The notes under the pieces were generated by a model. The model made no database searches and had not been told where the DNA came from. It saw only the letters and a list, made by a program, of their open reading frames with translations. The position numbers were made by a program, and so were the translations under genes. A stretch of DNA of 64,000 bases from Malania oleifera (Eukaryota; Streptophyta; Magnoliopsida; Santalales; Ximeniaceae): NCBI RefSeq assembly GCF_029873635.1, contig NC_080428.1, positions 62,863,957 to 62,927,956 of the forward strand, written 5' to 3'. Of this stretch, positions 1-11,200 are shown one piece after another (the stretch's first letter is position 1; each line of letters opens with the position of its first letter).

Positions 1-327
1 TTATATCTATATAATTATAAGAATGATTGGTGTATTTTCTTAGATGATTTTATCACTGAAATGTATATGATGATATAATGAAACTTATATTGTCACATAC
101 TGTAAACAATTTATTCCATCTTACTGAAATGTGTCTCACCTAAATTTCTAAATATTTCAGGAAATCGAGATAGACCAAGTAATAGAGTTCCGAGGTAGAG
201 GAGAGCTGATACCCTGAATAGACAGGTTGAGTATTCTGAGGTAGGGATGAAGGATTTCCCTAGAATATTTTGCATTTCTTTTTGAGAATGTGTTACATAT
301 GTATATATAGATGGTTAGTACTCTAGT
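1..327 (+). mobile_element. Interrupted gypsy-type LTR, left part (fossil)
   Basis: This is the inner part of an LTR whose beginning lies before the window. It carries a block around 117-150 (TTACTGAAATGTGTCTCACC) that recurs in all the gypsy LTRs of this window. The LTR is cut at 327 by an antisense solo LTR and continues at 2360. The 5-bp duplication CTAGT at 323-327 and 2360-2364 marks that insertion. Whether a second LTR or an internal region lies further left cannot be seen. Confidence 0.6.
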
Positions 328-2016
328 TGTAACAAACTGCTATTTAACTGGGTTTTTTTATTTTTATTTTTTATACTATGATATTTAACATGCTCTGATA
401 CCATACTAGATTGAACTCAATCATTAACCTAAGCAGCAAGAAGCGGAAATTAAATAAACATATTCATATATAATTATGTACAATACCAGAGTGCTAATAG
501 GTTTCCCAAAATACACATATTTGATTGTTCCCCCAATATCCTCAACTGGTGAGGGCTATACAAAAATACTCCCAAAAATATACTCACTCTCTCTGACAGG
601 CAGTACTATGACCTCTCTATCTACGAGCCTGGTCCGCTCGCCCAACTGGCTCACCTGAAAAAAATGATTCAACACTGGGATGAGCCAACGCTCAGTAAGA
701 CGAAATATGCAATTACTAGTGTGTGGCAATTGAGCTACAATACTGAGAAAATCCATTACTATATAGTTATGTAACACTGAATCTGTAAAGCACAATACTA
801 GAAATATAGTCTTCATCTTTTACTTGTTGCTTAACATTTCTGTACTTTAGGTTTCTATTCAAAATACTGCTAATATAAGTATATATTTTCTGTTTCTGTA
901 AAGCTGTATAAACATAATAATAACTGTAAACTTCCCTGTGAATAACTGTGTGTCATGATTTAACCCCTCATGACAGGGTTGTGCGGCCCGTAGGCGGAAT
1001 TTACCCTGTTTAGCCAACCAGGAATAAATCACTATACTCCATAGTCTGATCAGCCCTCCTCAACCCATATCTGATGGGGAGTCTCTCCACTTGTGAGCTC
1101 TATATGATCGACCTTTATACCACGTATTATCTAAATAGGTTTGCAATTTATAAACTGTATGTAGCTACGGTACCATGCTCTGTAACTGTATGGTCCAACA
1201 GGGTCTGATACTATATAATACACCTCTATATATAACAATCTGTTTTACCATGATTCTGTAATAACTGTATAAATCATGACGCTGTGGAAAACTGTATCTC
1301 TATATCAACTGTGTTTTTGTAATTAACTATAAATCTGTATGTCATAGTACTGTAAAACTACATAATCATGGTATTTCTGTAATTGCTGTAAAATACATAT
1401 ATATTCTGTAAAACACATCTCTGAAAATACTGTAAAGCATGTTTCTATACTATTTACATATTCTCAAGCCACATAGTAATTTTAAAACATATTAATCACA
1501 TTTGATAAACTGTATAAATCTCTACTGTAAACAATACTTTGGTGGAACATTTATAATTTCATACTGAAAACATATTCATATAATCTAGCATAGCATATTT
1601 CCCTTACCTGTATCCTGCTAAAAATCCCCTACTATAACGGGTCCAACACCCGCAGGGTTTTCCACTCAACACCCTGAAAACCATAAATTTTAAAAAAAAA
1701 AAAAAACATCAATATTTCTTGGCCTACATCATTTCCTACAACTGTTAGGAAGTCAAAAATTAAATAAAAAACCTTACATTGAATTTGGGATGAATTCCAA
1801 CTTCGTTTCACCAACGATCCGTTCCGGTAGACTTGAAGAGAACTCCACCAAAAACGTCGTGGTGGCCTCAGATCGTCGATCCGACGACTGACAGGGTCAA
1901 AATCAAAGGAAGAATAAGGAGGAACCGTAGAGGAGAGAGAGAGTGAGGGTTTTGGTTGAAATTTTGCGATTAAAAATCAGTTTAGGGCTATTTATGCTGC
2001 AGGATTGTTCAACGAG

Positions 2017-2245
2017 CCACGTCATCTCGTCGACAAGTTCTTAAGGAAATTCATCGACGAACCTTACCCTTCGTCGACGAAATTCAGAGTAGCCCAAAAT
2101 CCTCGCCCGGTATTTTCTTGTCGACAAAGTGGGACCTCGTTGACGAGGTCCAGAAGACATTCGTCAACGAATCCCTGTATTCGTCAACAAACCCTGGAAA
2201 TTCTTGAAATTATATTTTCCAAAAATGCAATGTCGTTGACGAAGC
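2017..2245 (-). repeat. Array of TCGTCGACGA-type palindromes in the U3 of S1
   Basis: Eight copies of a 10-bp palindrome, mostly 20 to 40 bp apart, including CTCGTCGACAAG, TTCGTCGACGAA, TTGTCGACAAAG and decayed forms such as TCGTTGACGA and TCGTCAACGA. The array sits between the LTR start and the TATA-like box, so it lies in the promoter (U3) part. Nearly every variant differs from TCGTCGACGA by C-to-T or G-to-A at one of its three CpGs. The function is unknown; a bound transcription factor is one possibility. Confidence 0.8.
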
Positions 2246-2272
2246 CTACTGCCTTCTTCTATTACTGATTTC

Positions 2273-2275
<3 letters not shown>

Positions 2276-2324
<49 letters not shown>
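2276..2324. repeat. (CT)n microsatellite
   Basis: About 24 CT units inside solo LTR S1 close to its TGTAACAAC end. The related copy S3 has only a short CT-rich stretch at the same place, so the tract expanded after the copies parted. Confidence 0.95.
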
Positions 2325-2326
<2 letters not shown>

Positions 2327-2359
2327 TATTTAAATACTATTATTCTTTGAGTTGTTACA

Positions 2360-2563
2360 CTAGTATGTATTTGTTATGGTATGTATATATATATACTGAC
2401 TTCTGCTGTTAGGTTTGTATATTTGAAAATGACTGTATGCTCGGTACCCACTTCGGATCAAGTTATGTTTGTATGATATTAGAGATGTTGACATGACCAA
2501 TGTGTGGTTTGAATATTTATTATTTATATAATAAAAAAATTATATGAAAATCGGGACGTCACA
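2360..2563 (+). mobile_element. Interrupted gypsy-type LTR, right part (fossil)
   Basis: This continues the LTR seen at 1-327 after solo LTR S1. It runs through a GGTACCCACTTCGG stretch and an A/T-rich tail to GGGACGTCACA. The order matches the end of S4 (32840-32934: GGTACCCACGGG, A-rich tail, GTCGTTACA). The LTR edge lies only about 375 bp upstream of the TATA box of the Dof gene. Confidence 0.6.
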
Positions 2564-2905
2564 GGTGAGATAATCTCAAGACATTATTAATAAGAATTTA
2601 TTTTCACTTCTGGACTAACAAGACTCTAAAAGCTCTTTACATATCATAGTGAGAAATTCCAAAAACTGAGCAGCTGGACAACTCTCTACCCGGAACTCGA
2701 ACTCGAAAGTGAGAGCCCTTTGGAATTACAAGATTGCACGAACCGAGTCCTTCGTGATCTGCGTCTGGATTCCACTACTCCTAATCGGTATCCCACTGTG
2801 CAGCTTCGTAACTAGAGGCATACGTCGCGCACTACAGACGGCGGTGTCTTATACACTTGTCAGCCTTCTTCATCTGGCCCGCGCGGCCGCCTTCCACCTT
2901 AACCC

Positions 2906-2945
2906 CGAAGTAACTCTCTCTCTCTCTCTCTCTCGCTCTATAAAA
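2906..2945 (+). promoter_or_regulatory. Core promoter of the Dof gene: CT tract followed by TATAAAA
   Basis: A run of CT repeats (about 2911-2934) is followed by TATAAAA at 2939-2945. Transcription would be expected to start near 2970, giving a leader of roughly 520 bases before the Dof start codon. The leader is itself pyrimidine-rich (CTT repeats around 3103-3143). Pyrimidine tracts close to TATA boxes are common in plant promoters. The start site is inferred, and a leader intron cannot be excluded. Confidence 0.6.
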
Positions 2946-3227
2946 TTGAGTGGAGAGGGAAGGACCTGGTAGTTATCAGCGCTCGAGCTATAATTTAGTA
3001 CTGTTCGACTTCATTCTACTGCGCCCCCACAGGCCACACAAATCATTAATCAAACACTCCCTCTTGGACCATACTTTGATTTTTCTTCCCCATATCCATC
3101 TCCTTCTTCTTCATCTCCTTCTTCTTCTTCTTCTTCTTCTTGCTATTATTATTCTATATATTGTTTTTACAGGTAGATAGATTGGCGGTTAAGAATACAT
3201 ATAGACATAGTCAGTCTCTCCATCGAC

Positions 3228-3386
3228 ATGCTCGCTTCTCCTCAGCTTCCTGAGCATTTCTCTGCATACCCATCAATTTCTTCAGAGCAACAGCTCTCTG
3301 TCTGCCTCAATATCAAACTCAAGAACCTCATGTGCTTGCTCCTCCTCCGATTCATCTCCCTTCTTGCTCCTCGATCCAAAGGCTAG
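3228..3386 (+). CDS. Upstream ORF in the Dof leader, 52 residues
   Basis: An ATG at 3228 opens a 52-codon frame (start MLASPQLPEHFSAYPSISS, a leucine-rich patch LMCLLLLRF in the middle, end APRSKG) that stops at 3386, about 100 bases before the Dof start. If the leader is transcribed as predicted, ribosomes would meet this frame first, and it could lower Dof translation. I do not recognise the peptide. There is no splice donor that would join it to the Dof frame. It could be a chance frame. Confidence 0.35.
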   Translation: MLASPQLPEHFSAYPSISSEQQLSVCLNIKLKNLMCLLLLRFISLLAPRSKG

Positions 3387-3487
3387 ACCTTTATATTTTT
3401 ACTTTCATATTCACTTCCGATCACAGAGCATTATTAGCTTAATTCCAGCTTGATCATCAATATTAGTTCTTCATTCAAGGCGGCCAC

Positions 3488-4366
3488 ATGATGGGTTTGA
3501 GCTCAAAACAAGTTTCGGCTGGTGAAGGGGTCGATTGGGGCCAGACCTTGTTGCCCACGGGTGCCTTGGAGCTGCCTCCGAAACAAACTCCGGCGACGCG
3601 GCAACCGCCTCAACAGCAATTGGGGCCGTCGCTGAAGTGCCCGCGATGCGATTCTACCAACACCAAGTTCTGTTACTACAACAATTATAACAAGTCCCAG
3701 CCCCGCCACTTCTGCAAATCCTGCAAGAGGCATTGGACTAAAGGCGGAACTCTCCGCAACGTTCCCGTCGGCGGCAGCCGCAAGAATAAGCGGCTCAAGG
3801 CGTCAACAGCCAGTACTTCCGCCACCGCCGCGACCAGTGCCTCAAATAGTGGGAGTGGCGGGACTAATACCCACACAGCAAATCATCGAACAGTTGGTGA
3901 TGGGGAGACCGATATTTCTGAAATTCTCCCTCGGGCTTTGATTTCTTGTTCCCCATCTAATTCTCTTCAACTCAATCATTTCTTCAACAGCAGCAGCAAA
4001 AATTTCGGTCATGATGGCATCTTCGACCGGTCGATTCTATCTCTGCATCAAAATCATCAGAACCTATGCAACATTCCCTTTCCAAGCCTCACAAGCCCTT
4101 TCGGGAGCGACCCATTTTCAATTTCGTCCCCATTTCAATCCTCGAACGTTTATAGCTGTGCCGCAGGGGAACCCGAGACTATGGAGGACTCAACAATCAC
4201 TACCGTGAATATGCCCACGGCAAGCGGCGGCGGCGCGGCCACCGATCAGCCATGGCAGGTACCTACTTCAAGCAGCGCCGCCCTGGAGACATGCTACTCG
4301 TGGGGTTTAGATGATATTGACGCACTGGTCTCAGCCGACCTCAATCTACCATGGGATGATGATTAA
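3488..4366 (+). CDS. Dof-type zinc finger transcription factor, 292 aa
   Basis: A plant-specific nuclear DNA-binding protein; Dof factors bind AAAG elements in promoters. The Dof domain spans about residues 49-103 and starts [20 protein letters not shown]. Its single zinc finger is complete: C51 and C54, then C76 and C79 (CX2C-X21-CX2C). It is followed by the conserved [16 protein letters not shown] and a basic RKNKRLK stretch (98-104) that can serve as nuclear signal. The finger uses [16 protein letters not shown] where many Dofs have [16 protein letters not shown]. After the finger come a Ser/Thr/Ala-rich linker, a Ser/Asn/Phe-rich middle and an acidic Trp-containing end ([20 protein letters not shown]), possibly an activation segment. 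No intron is needed. The start is one of two adjacent ATGs (3488 or 3491); the second gives MGLSSKQVS, the N terminus I would expect for this subgroup. The subgroup is not certain, so no symbol is given. Confidence 0.95.
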   Translation: MMGLSSKQVSAGEGVDWGQTLLPTGALELPPKQTPATRQPPQQQLGPSLKCPRCDSTNTKFCYYNNYNKSQPRHFCKSCKRHWTKGGTLRNVPVGGSRKNKRLKASTASTSATAATSASNSGSGGTNTHTANHRTVGDGETDISEILPRALISCSPSNSLQLNHFFNSSSKNFGHDGIFDRSILSLHQNHQNLCNIPFPSLTSPFGSDPFSISSPFQSSNVYSCAAGEPETMEDSTITTVNMPTASGGGAATDQPWQVPTSSSAALETCYSWGLDDIDALVSADLNLPWDDD

Positions 4367-6755
4367 TCCGATATCAAACCATGAAGGTGTTTTTTCTGTT
4401 CTCCGTTTTTCATTAGCGGTGTCAACAGACATGTCTACGAGTTTGATGTCTGTGTACTACTAGTTGGGATCGCCTCTTCTATCTGTTAAATATTTATACT
4501 AGTTAATCATACCAATATGTGTTTCTTTTTGTTTTCAGCGATCATACATCTTCAATTGTCTCCTTCAACCTGTAATTGTCATAGTGATAAAGGCTATTTG
4601 AAGCTGTCATTTTTTTTTTTTCCTGGTTGAAGCTTCTGTTGAATTGCCCTCCGTGTCTCTGTCTCTCTCTCTCTCTCTCTGGCCAGTGTTCTCATGGTCT
4701 AATAAGATGAAGAACACATAAAAGTTATGAATTGGGGTTTAGAGGAAAGAGATTATTCCATGGGTACAACAGATGAGCTGGGTGCCATTAGGTCTTTTTT
4801 GTGATTGTTCACTCAGGAAGTTGAGACCGGAGAGTCCCACTAGGCTAGGCCCGAGCAGCGATGTGAGAGGTGGTTGGGGGCGTCCGGAGGGGACCTTGAC
4901 AAAGTTAAAGTTTTAATTGAAGACATGTGGGAAGGGAAGGTGGGGTGGGGTAGGTCAGGATTAGTACTTTGCATAGATTTTGATGCAATGACCAATGTGG
5001 GAGGATAGGGATGGACATGTGTGACTGTGTGAGAGAGGGTCCTCTCCGGCTTGGCTGCTATGACCAGATGTGACTTCAGATTCTTCCGGATATGTGTGTT
5101 GTGTGCGACTGTGTTCTATAGTTTTCGTTTGAATTGTCTCATTAAGCTGCTCCGTGAATTTAAATTTTTATAGATTTAGATCAAATTTGGATTCATGAAT
5201 AGAATTTTGTTTAAATTCACTTGATAATGTTTGGGGCATAAATTTAGGATTTTAGGTTTCTTTAAATTTTTTAAGAAAAGAAAACATAATACAAACTTAT
5301 ACTATTCAAGGATAGTGGTCAATGTGCAGTAATGTGAATGAATACCATTGGTAGGTATTCAATTTCAATTTATTTAATTTCGTTAGTCTTCAAATAGTTA
5401 GGAATAAATTGTGATTTGCAGCATTAAGGTTGCTTTTGGGAGCAACCTTAAATTTAGATTTGAATTAATTTAAATAAATTTATTATAATTTTATATTACA
5501 TCGTATTCAAATTTAATATAATTTTTTAAGTACAAGACTTATCTAAAGATAAGATAGGGTAAGCAAGAGTAGTTAGAATTGTAATTTTCTCATTCTAAAT
5601 AAGTCCCATCACACTCTAAATGCTATTATGCTTAACCTAAAACCTATCCCAAGTATAAATAAATAAATCGATATGTGTGTACAAGTATCACAATCTTTCT
5701 CCTATGAAAGGGGGATTCTATTTATTTGGTCACAGGTATTGGCAAACTAACAAAATGAATTAATATTAATATATATATTAATATATATATATATATATAT
5801 ATAGTAAAAAGCTTAGATTTATTTGAATGGAGGATTATCATGTTACAGTTTAGTATTACACATATGTTAACCAAGTGTCATTTGTAAGACAAGCGTTGTG
5901 ATTTGTGAGTTTGCTATTATCTTTATTAACCAATCTACATGTTAATGCATTCCTAATCCTGAAAATTCAGAATCCATTTTATTTTGATTGGATTGGCTTT
6001 CGACCTTTCAGGTAAGGTTAGCAGAATAGTAAGACGACCAATCACATGCAGACTCTAAATCGTAGTAAAAATTAATATCTGACTTCATTTATACTAAATT
6101 CCGTACATTTTAAACCTCCAACACCATGCATAATATTTATAAATTTTACCCATTAGCACCTCATCGGACGGATTCAACTTTCCTGAAGGGATGGAGTGAG
6201 AATACATATTAATTACATTTCTCAAGGCAAATTTGAGAAAATAGGAAAGATAATCATTCTCGGGAGAACAAATTCGAGCAGTATACCACTGGTCCCTGCA
6301 TAAATAATAAATAACACATCTTTCACCCAAACCCCATCTTGCTTTTCAGAAGCTAGACCTTGGTTATAAATTATAATACAAGCGCAATGCTCTCCTCTGA
6401 GCTGATCGGTAACAAAGATGGGTTTCCTGGGGCTTCAAATGGTTGGCATCATACATTCTTAGCTAGATGCATGTGAGGGTTCTTAACAAAATCTTTCCAA
6501 TTATGTGGTCTATTCTCATCCTCTCATTACTGCCAGAGAGGGGGGCCCTGTCCCATCCTGTATCATGCTTCTCTTTTTTCTACTGAGTTGTCAAAATGGC
6601 CGGTTTGATTTTGGAGTGGGGTCTAGACACGCCGACCCATGCCTCGCAGCCTGCTTCATCCATTAATCATTACCCTCACAACCCCTAAAGTTGACCCTAA
6701 TTCAATTTGATCTATACAACCATATGTGTTATTGAACTCACAACATATACGTTTT
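4367..6755. other. 3' flank of the Dof gene and AT-rich spacer
   Basis: The first few hundred bases should hold the Dof 3' UTR. A CT run lies near 4655-4680. The rest is AT-rich with only short chance frames. A TA microsatellite occupies 5768-5803. I see no gene, RNA gene or clear transposon here. Confidence 0.6.
5768..5803. repeat. (TA)n microsatellite
   Basis: About 18 TA units in AT-rich intergenic DNA, with a shorter TA run just before it. Confidence 0.9.
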
Positions 6756-6963
6756 GTCGGAGCATTTTTGTGAGTTGTTTATATGTGCGTTGGGTTAAGC
6801 AGGGTTTCTTTACTATGTTTTTTTATGTCAAGCTTAAAATTATAGGTTTTTAAAGTATCGTCGGAGCATTTTTGTGAGTTGTCTACATGTGCATCGATTT
6901 AAGAAAGGATTTTTTACTATGTTCTTTTATGTCAAATTCAAAATCATAGCTTTTTGAAGTATC
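6756..6963. repeat. Tandem duplication, two units of about 104 bp
   Basis: The unit starts GTCGGAGCATTTTTGTGAG at 6756 and again at 6860. Both copies continue through an ACTATGTT(T/C)TTTTATGTCAA stretch to a TTTTTAAAGTAT or TTTTTGAAGTAT end. They differ at roughly one base in six by eye. No coding sense was found. Confidence 0.85.
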
Positions 6964-7197
6964 TAAAAATTGTTCCTGATCCCTAAAAATACCTAAATAA
7001 TGAATTTTTATGATTTTTGTTTAATTTAGCATGTATTTAACATCCATATTTTAAGCTGTCCTGTTGCATAGTGTGGATTTTTCACTAATTTTAATTTAAT
7101 TTAATTTAATTTGGACTACCAAGTTGAGCAAAAGGTCCGTCTTAAAGTTTAGGTGGAGAGTTCGTAGAAGAGGGGAAAGAAGACAGTAGGAGAGATA

Positions 7198-7617
7198 TTG
7201 TATGGATTTGGGTGCTTGAGATGTGTCTTTTCACATTTTCCACAATCAAACAAGGGGTCACTAATCTTCTATTACCCCACCTGCTGGAAGCACAGGGGGC
7301 ATGGCCCTGCTTCCCATGCCTCATATCATCTCAAATCAGGTGGACTACTTAAAAGCAATCAATCAAGTGGAGCAGCTACTTCTATGGCAGCAAATAGGAA
7401 ACTGAAGGAGAAGACAACGAAACTTCTGATTTCAAATCTCTGCTCCAAGGAAGATCGCAAGATCATGATTCTTGCTTCATTCTGGTTCTTTAAAAATTGT
7501 CCTGCAGATGAGGCATTTTACCTCATGGGGCCAGCAGAGAACAAGTTGGTGCTGGAGGCAGATTACCCTAGTAGGCATGGGAGAAAAAAACGAATTGAAT
7601 TCCTATGTATTATATGA
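7198..7617 (+). CDS. Orphan ORF, 139 aa, unrecognised
   Basis: A continuous frame from ATG 7198 to stop 7617, starting MYGFGCLRCVFSHFPQ and ending HGRKKRIEFLCII. It is longer than other frames in this AT-rich spacer. It shows no domain I know, no signal peptide and no clear TATA box nearby. It may be a non-coding transcript, a gene relic or chance. Confidence 0.15.
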   Translation: MYGFGCLRCVFSHFPQSNKGSLIFYYPTCWKHRGHGPASHASYHLKSGGLLKSNQSSGAATSMAANRKLKEKTTKLLISNLCSKEDRKIMILASFWFFKNCPADEAFYLMGPAENKLVLEADYPSRHGRKKRIEFLCII

Positions 7618-8295
7618 TGGTTATCGACTTTCCAAGCTGGGGCAAAATATAGGGTTAGATCCCAAAACCAAGATCAGGTCTAGCCCAAGGGTTTGCAAAA
7701 TGTCTATTGTGGTGAAAAATGGACACAATGTAAAAATTTGATAGCTCCCTAAAGAAAACAATCATCGCCACAAAGCAAATGACAATGTAAAAGTATGTTA
7801 TTCTATCAAACATAGAACAGAACTACAAATTTTGCCCCGTCTTTTACTTTACCATGACAACAATTTTTATTTCCCCCCCCCCCCCCCTTTTTTTATTTTT
7901 TGTCATCTATCAACTCCCTATTTTATAATCATTCTATTTATTAATGCAACCAAAAAGTAACCCAAAATAGCCATAGAAGCTACAAGTTTATCCACCCCTT
8001 AAAACAGTTTTAAGGCTGATAGAAGAGACCAGAACTGTACTACATTTTCTTTGGTATACCAGTGATGTTCAGCATTCAATACATTGTTGGCAGAATCATA
8101 CTTAACACAGTGATTGCTGACCAACTAAAAAGACATTCAAGCAACTCTTCCCTTGAAAATCTTCATTCAATTAAACTTTGTAATATACATAGATGGAAAC
8201 TCAGTCACACCCTGTTACTTATCACTGTCCATATCTCTACTACAAATAAATAAATTATGAAATGGATACCAGAATATCTCCTTCCCGGAGTGATT
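7618..8295. other. Spacer with the 3' flank of the DUF1218 gene
   Basis: AT-rich sequence that should include the 3' UTR of the minus-strand DUF1218 gene at its right side. A run of 15 C lies at 7873-7887. No gene was found. Confidence 0.5.
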
Positions 8296-11200
8296 TCAAC
8301 CATAAGTTCCCATTCTCACACCAGTGTCACCATGAAGGGCCATGGAAGCATCATTAGCCTTGGAATAGCAAACGTAATAAAGTTCAGAGACTATGCCAGT
8401 GAAGATGATGAATGCAGCCCCTGCTCCAAAGACTCCCTTCCTCAATGTCTGGCAAGAAGGAGGTGTGTCGGACAAGTAAGCCCTGTATTTGGTGTGGTAA
8501 GCATTCCTCACCGAACCCGCCAGCAAGCACACCTCAGCAATAAAAAAAGTCACCCTGAAACAACAATGGAACAAAACATCAAGATAGCATTGATTTTCTC
8601 TGAGCACTAACCAATCTCTTTAGTTTATAAATAGGCAAGCACATACCAGCAGGTAATGAACAGGACAATTGCCCACACCCTTGACCCACCAGGCCTCAAG
8701 GCTCTTCCGCAGCACAAGCATCGACTTGCCACCGTTATAAGAAGTTGACTAGCTAGAAGGAACAACAATGATCCCACCCCAAGGCCAGTTGCAATGTCAG
8801 AGTCATAAACACAATACTTCCTCTGAGCATCATTGGACAGCGTGGCCTGTTTGAGAAGACTGTAAATAAGCAAGAATCTGTCCCAACAAGCATACACCAA
8901 AACTTATGTGTCTTTCTAAAAAAAATGTGAATTTTTTTTTTGCTCACCATTGTTGTTTATGTTATTGAAAAGTAAAAATGCAATATGCAAAATTGTCATG
9001 CCCTAAACAGCCTACTAGCCCAATAACTTCAATGGAGCAGCACTATAAGCCATGGCCCAAAGTTTAAGCTCAAGATATTAGTAATAGACCACTAAAGACC
9101 TCATGTTAAAAATATTATTTCTTCATTATCCAATATGGGCGACTGAGGAGTCACAATCTCCCCGATTCAAGCATGCAACATACATATGGCAACTCATCAA
9201 AATTAAGGTCCAATTTCGCCCTTGTACATACCCATTGCAGGACACATATCAAGTAAAGCTTGAAGATAAGTTTTGTAGTCTATTAATTTCACAGTCCCTT
9301 GAGTTGGGTGGGCTCCAGCTACAGGCGTACAAGTGGGTCTCCCTGCATGTGGCCCAGGCCATTTGAAGTGGCCTAACCCAGCGTTCATTCACAATCCTGT
9401 AGTGAAATTGAGAGCTCGACCTTATAAGATACTTCGCGCATAGGACTCTGTTGTACCATTCACATCTCCACTCAACCATCCAACTCCCCATGAGTAACAA
9501 CAATTTCGCACCACATCTAACCCCCCATGCAGCTAACAGCAAGCACAGTCCCACAGTAGTAGACCTATGGCTTGGCTTGATACCAATTGTAACACACTGA
9601 ACAACTTTTGTTACATAGAAGATTTTTCTAGTAAACCACTCGGAGCATTACATAGAAGATTCTTCCCTCATTTTCTTATTTAGGATGAGGGAATCACATA
9701 ATTCAAGAATCAGATCATTAAACTGTCCAAAATGGCATGGCGATTATACCCCTAGGACAAAAGACAAATATTAATTAAATAGTTATGATAATGTAAAACA
9801 AGAAAAATATTACACAAAAGAGGCAGCCCAGTTCACAAAAGGGGCGGACCATGATGGATATATAGTACGCAATCTTATCTTGCATGACTAATTATATATT
9901 ATGACTAAATAATAACTAATCCATAAACTACAATTTTTTCTTTAGTATCTATTTTTCAATATTCTAAAATATTAAAAAAATAAAATCTTCAATAAAAAAT
10001 TATCCTACAATATTCTATCCAATAATATACAATAATTCATATTGTGATGGTGAGTCAATGTTACAAACAGAAAAAATAAAATAAAATAAAATAAACAAGT
10101 TAAAAAATTAGGAAAAAAACTATAAAACTATTAAAAAGTAATTAATTATATAAAAACGAATGAAACATGCATATCAGCATGAATCCAATCTCTAGTGGAA
10201 AAAATATGATACGCCCACACAAACAACTGAAACATTACCAAAATTATTTACACTAATTACATAACCTAAAACAGAAAAGCGAGACTAGCATGTCCTTTTT
10301 GAATCACTGCATATTTATTTATCCATTTTTCCACAGAAATACTACCATGTATGGATATTTCAATCGACATACCTGGGCACGAACCTCCCAATAATATCCA
10401 TAAATGACGTCATTTGAAATTTAAGAATCCTTTAAAGTAATTTTATTAGAGGTGCTACCTCCATAACTAAATTTATGATGTTAAGATGTTTTAAAAGTGA
10501 TCGAAAAAGCAGATTCAAGGGTATTGTAACCAAAATTTTTGTGCTGTTAAAAAATGGATGCCCATTTGGGAACTGAACGACCCCAGCACCCAGACACTAC
10601 CATGCTGTATCGTACCACAACACGCACAAGAGAAAGGACACAAAAGCACTCTCCGGAGGAAACTCATGTCCCAAGAAACGTTATCACACCACAAACATTA
10701 CGAAACCACAATTTCCCTAAGAACTATGAATCAAACCCAAAGTAATTTTCTGTGTATAATTCAATCAAAAAATCAAGATAAGCTTTCATTCGTCTATATG
10801 GTGTTTCTCAGATTAAAATAGGGGACGCTTTGGGACAACCAGGGAATGCCATGGCTTTCAGTCCCAAGATTCCAAGAATTTGCACTTTCTTTTAGGGCAT
10901 TCAAGTAAACATCTTCGCATTCACAAATCACAATGCACAGAAGCCCAATTTTTGTAGACGACCAAAATTTCCTGAAGTTTACCAAGACTGATTCTTATTT
11001 GAAATTAATAAATCAATCAAATTATTTAATTAAAAAAAAAAGTAATCTCAAATATCTTTCATTGTACAAACTGCCTTTAGTATCAAACCATCCCCTGCTT
11101 TGACTTAAGCACCCTAAACAAATCCAAAAGCAACCACCAAAACAAAATCACAATATCCTTGTATAGGCCTTCACACTTACCTTCAAGGCGGGGTTTCAGA

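Larger units (their letters stand above)
328..2359 (-). mobile_element. Solo LTR S1, Ty3/gypsy type, antisense
   Basis: A 2,032-bp solo LTR bounded by TGTAACAA at the left and TTGTTACA at the right, flanked by the 5-bp target duplication CTAGT. No internal region follows, so it looks like the product of recombination between the two LTRs of a former element. Read on the minus strand it has the usual order: an array of TCGTCGACGA-like palindromes (2017-2245 on the plus strand), a TATA-like CATAAATAG near 1990, then a leader and the conserved block near 966-990. A CT microsatellite (2276-2324) lies near its 5' end. It is the same family as S3 at 18334-20382, judged by matching sequence along the whole length. 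It was inserted into an older LTR. Confidence 0.85.

Noticed and set aside
2950-3180. A 76-residue frame at the predicted start of the Dof transcript
   Set aside because: It begins before or at the likely transcript start, and its translation reflects CTT repeats and hydrophobic filler; the support is weaker than for 3228-3386.
5140-5560. AT-rich stretch with repeated AAATTTAGAT-like words, possibly a MITE
   Set aside because: No convincing terminal inverted repeats or target duplication were seen.
8625-8900. Two separate small genes at 8296-8607 and 8625-8900
   Set aside because: They are exons 3 and 2 of one DUF1218 gene with good GT-AG junctions; the apparent start codons are intronic.
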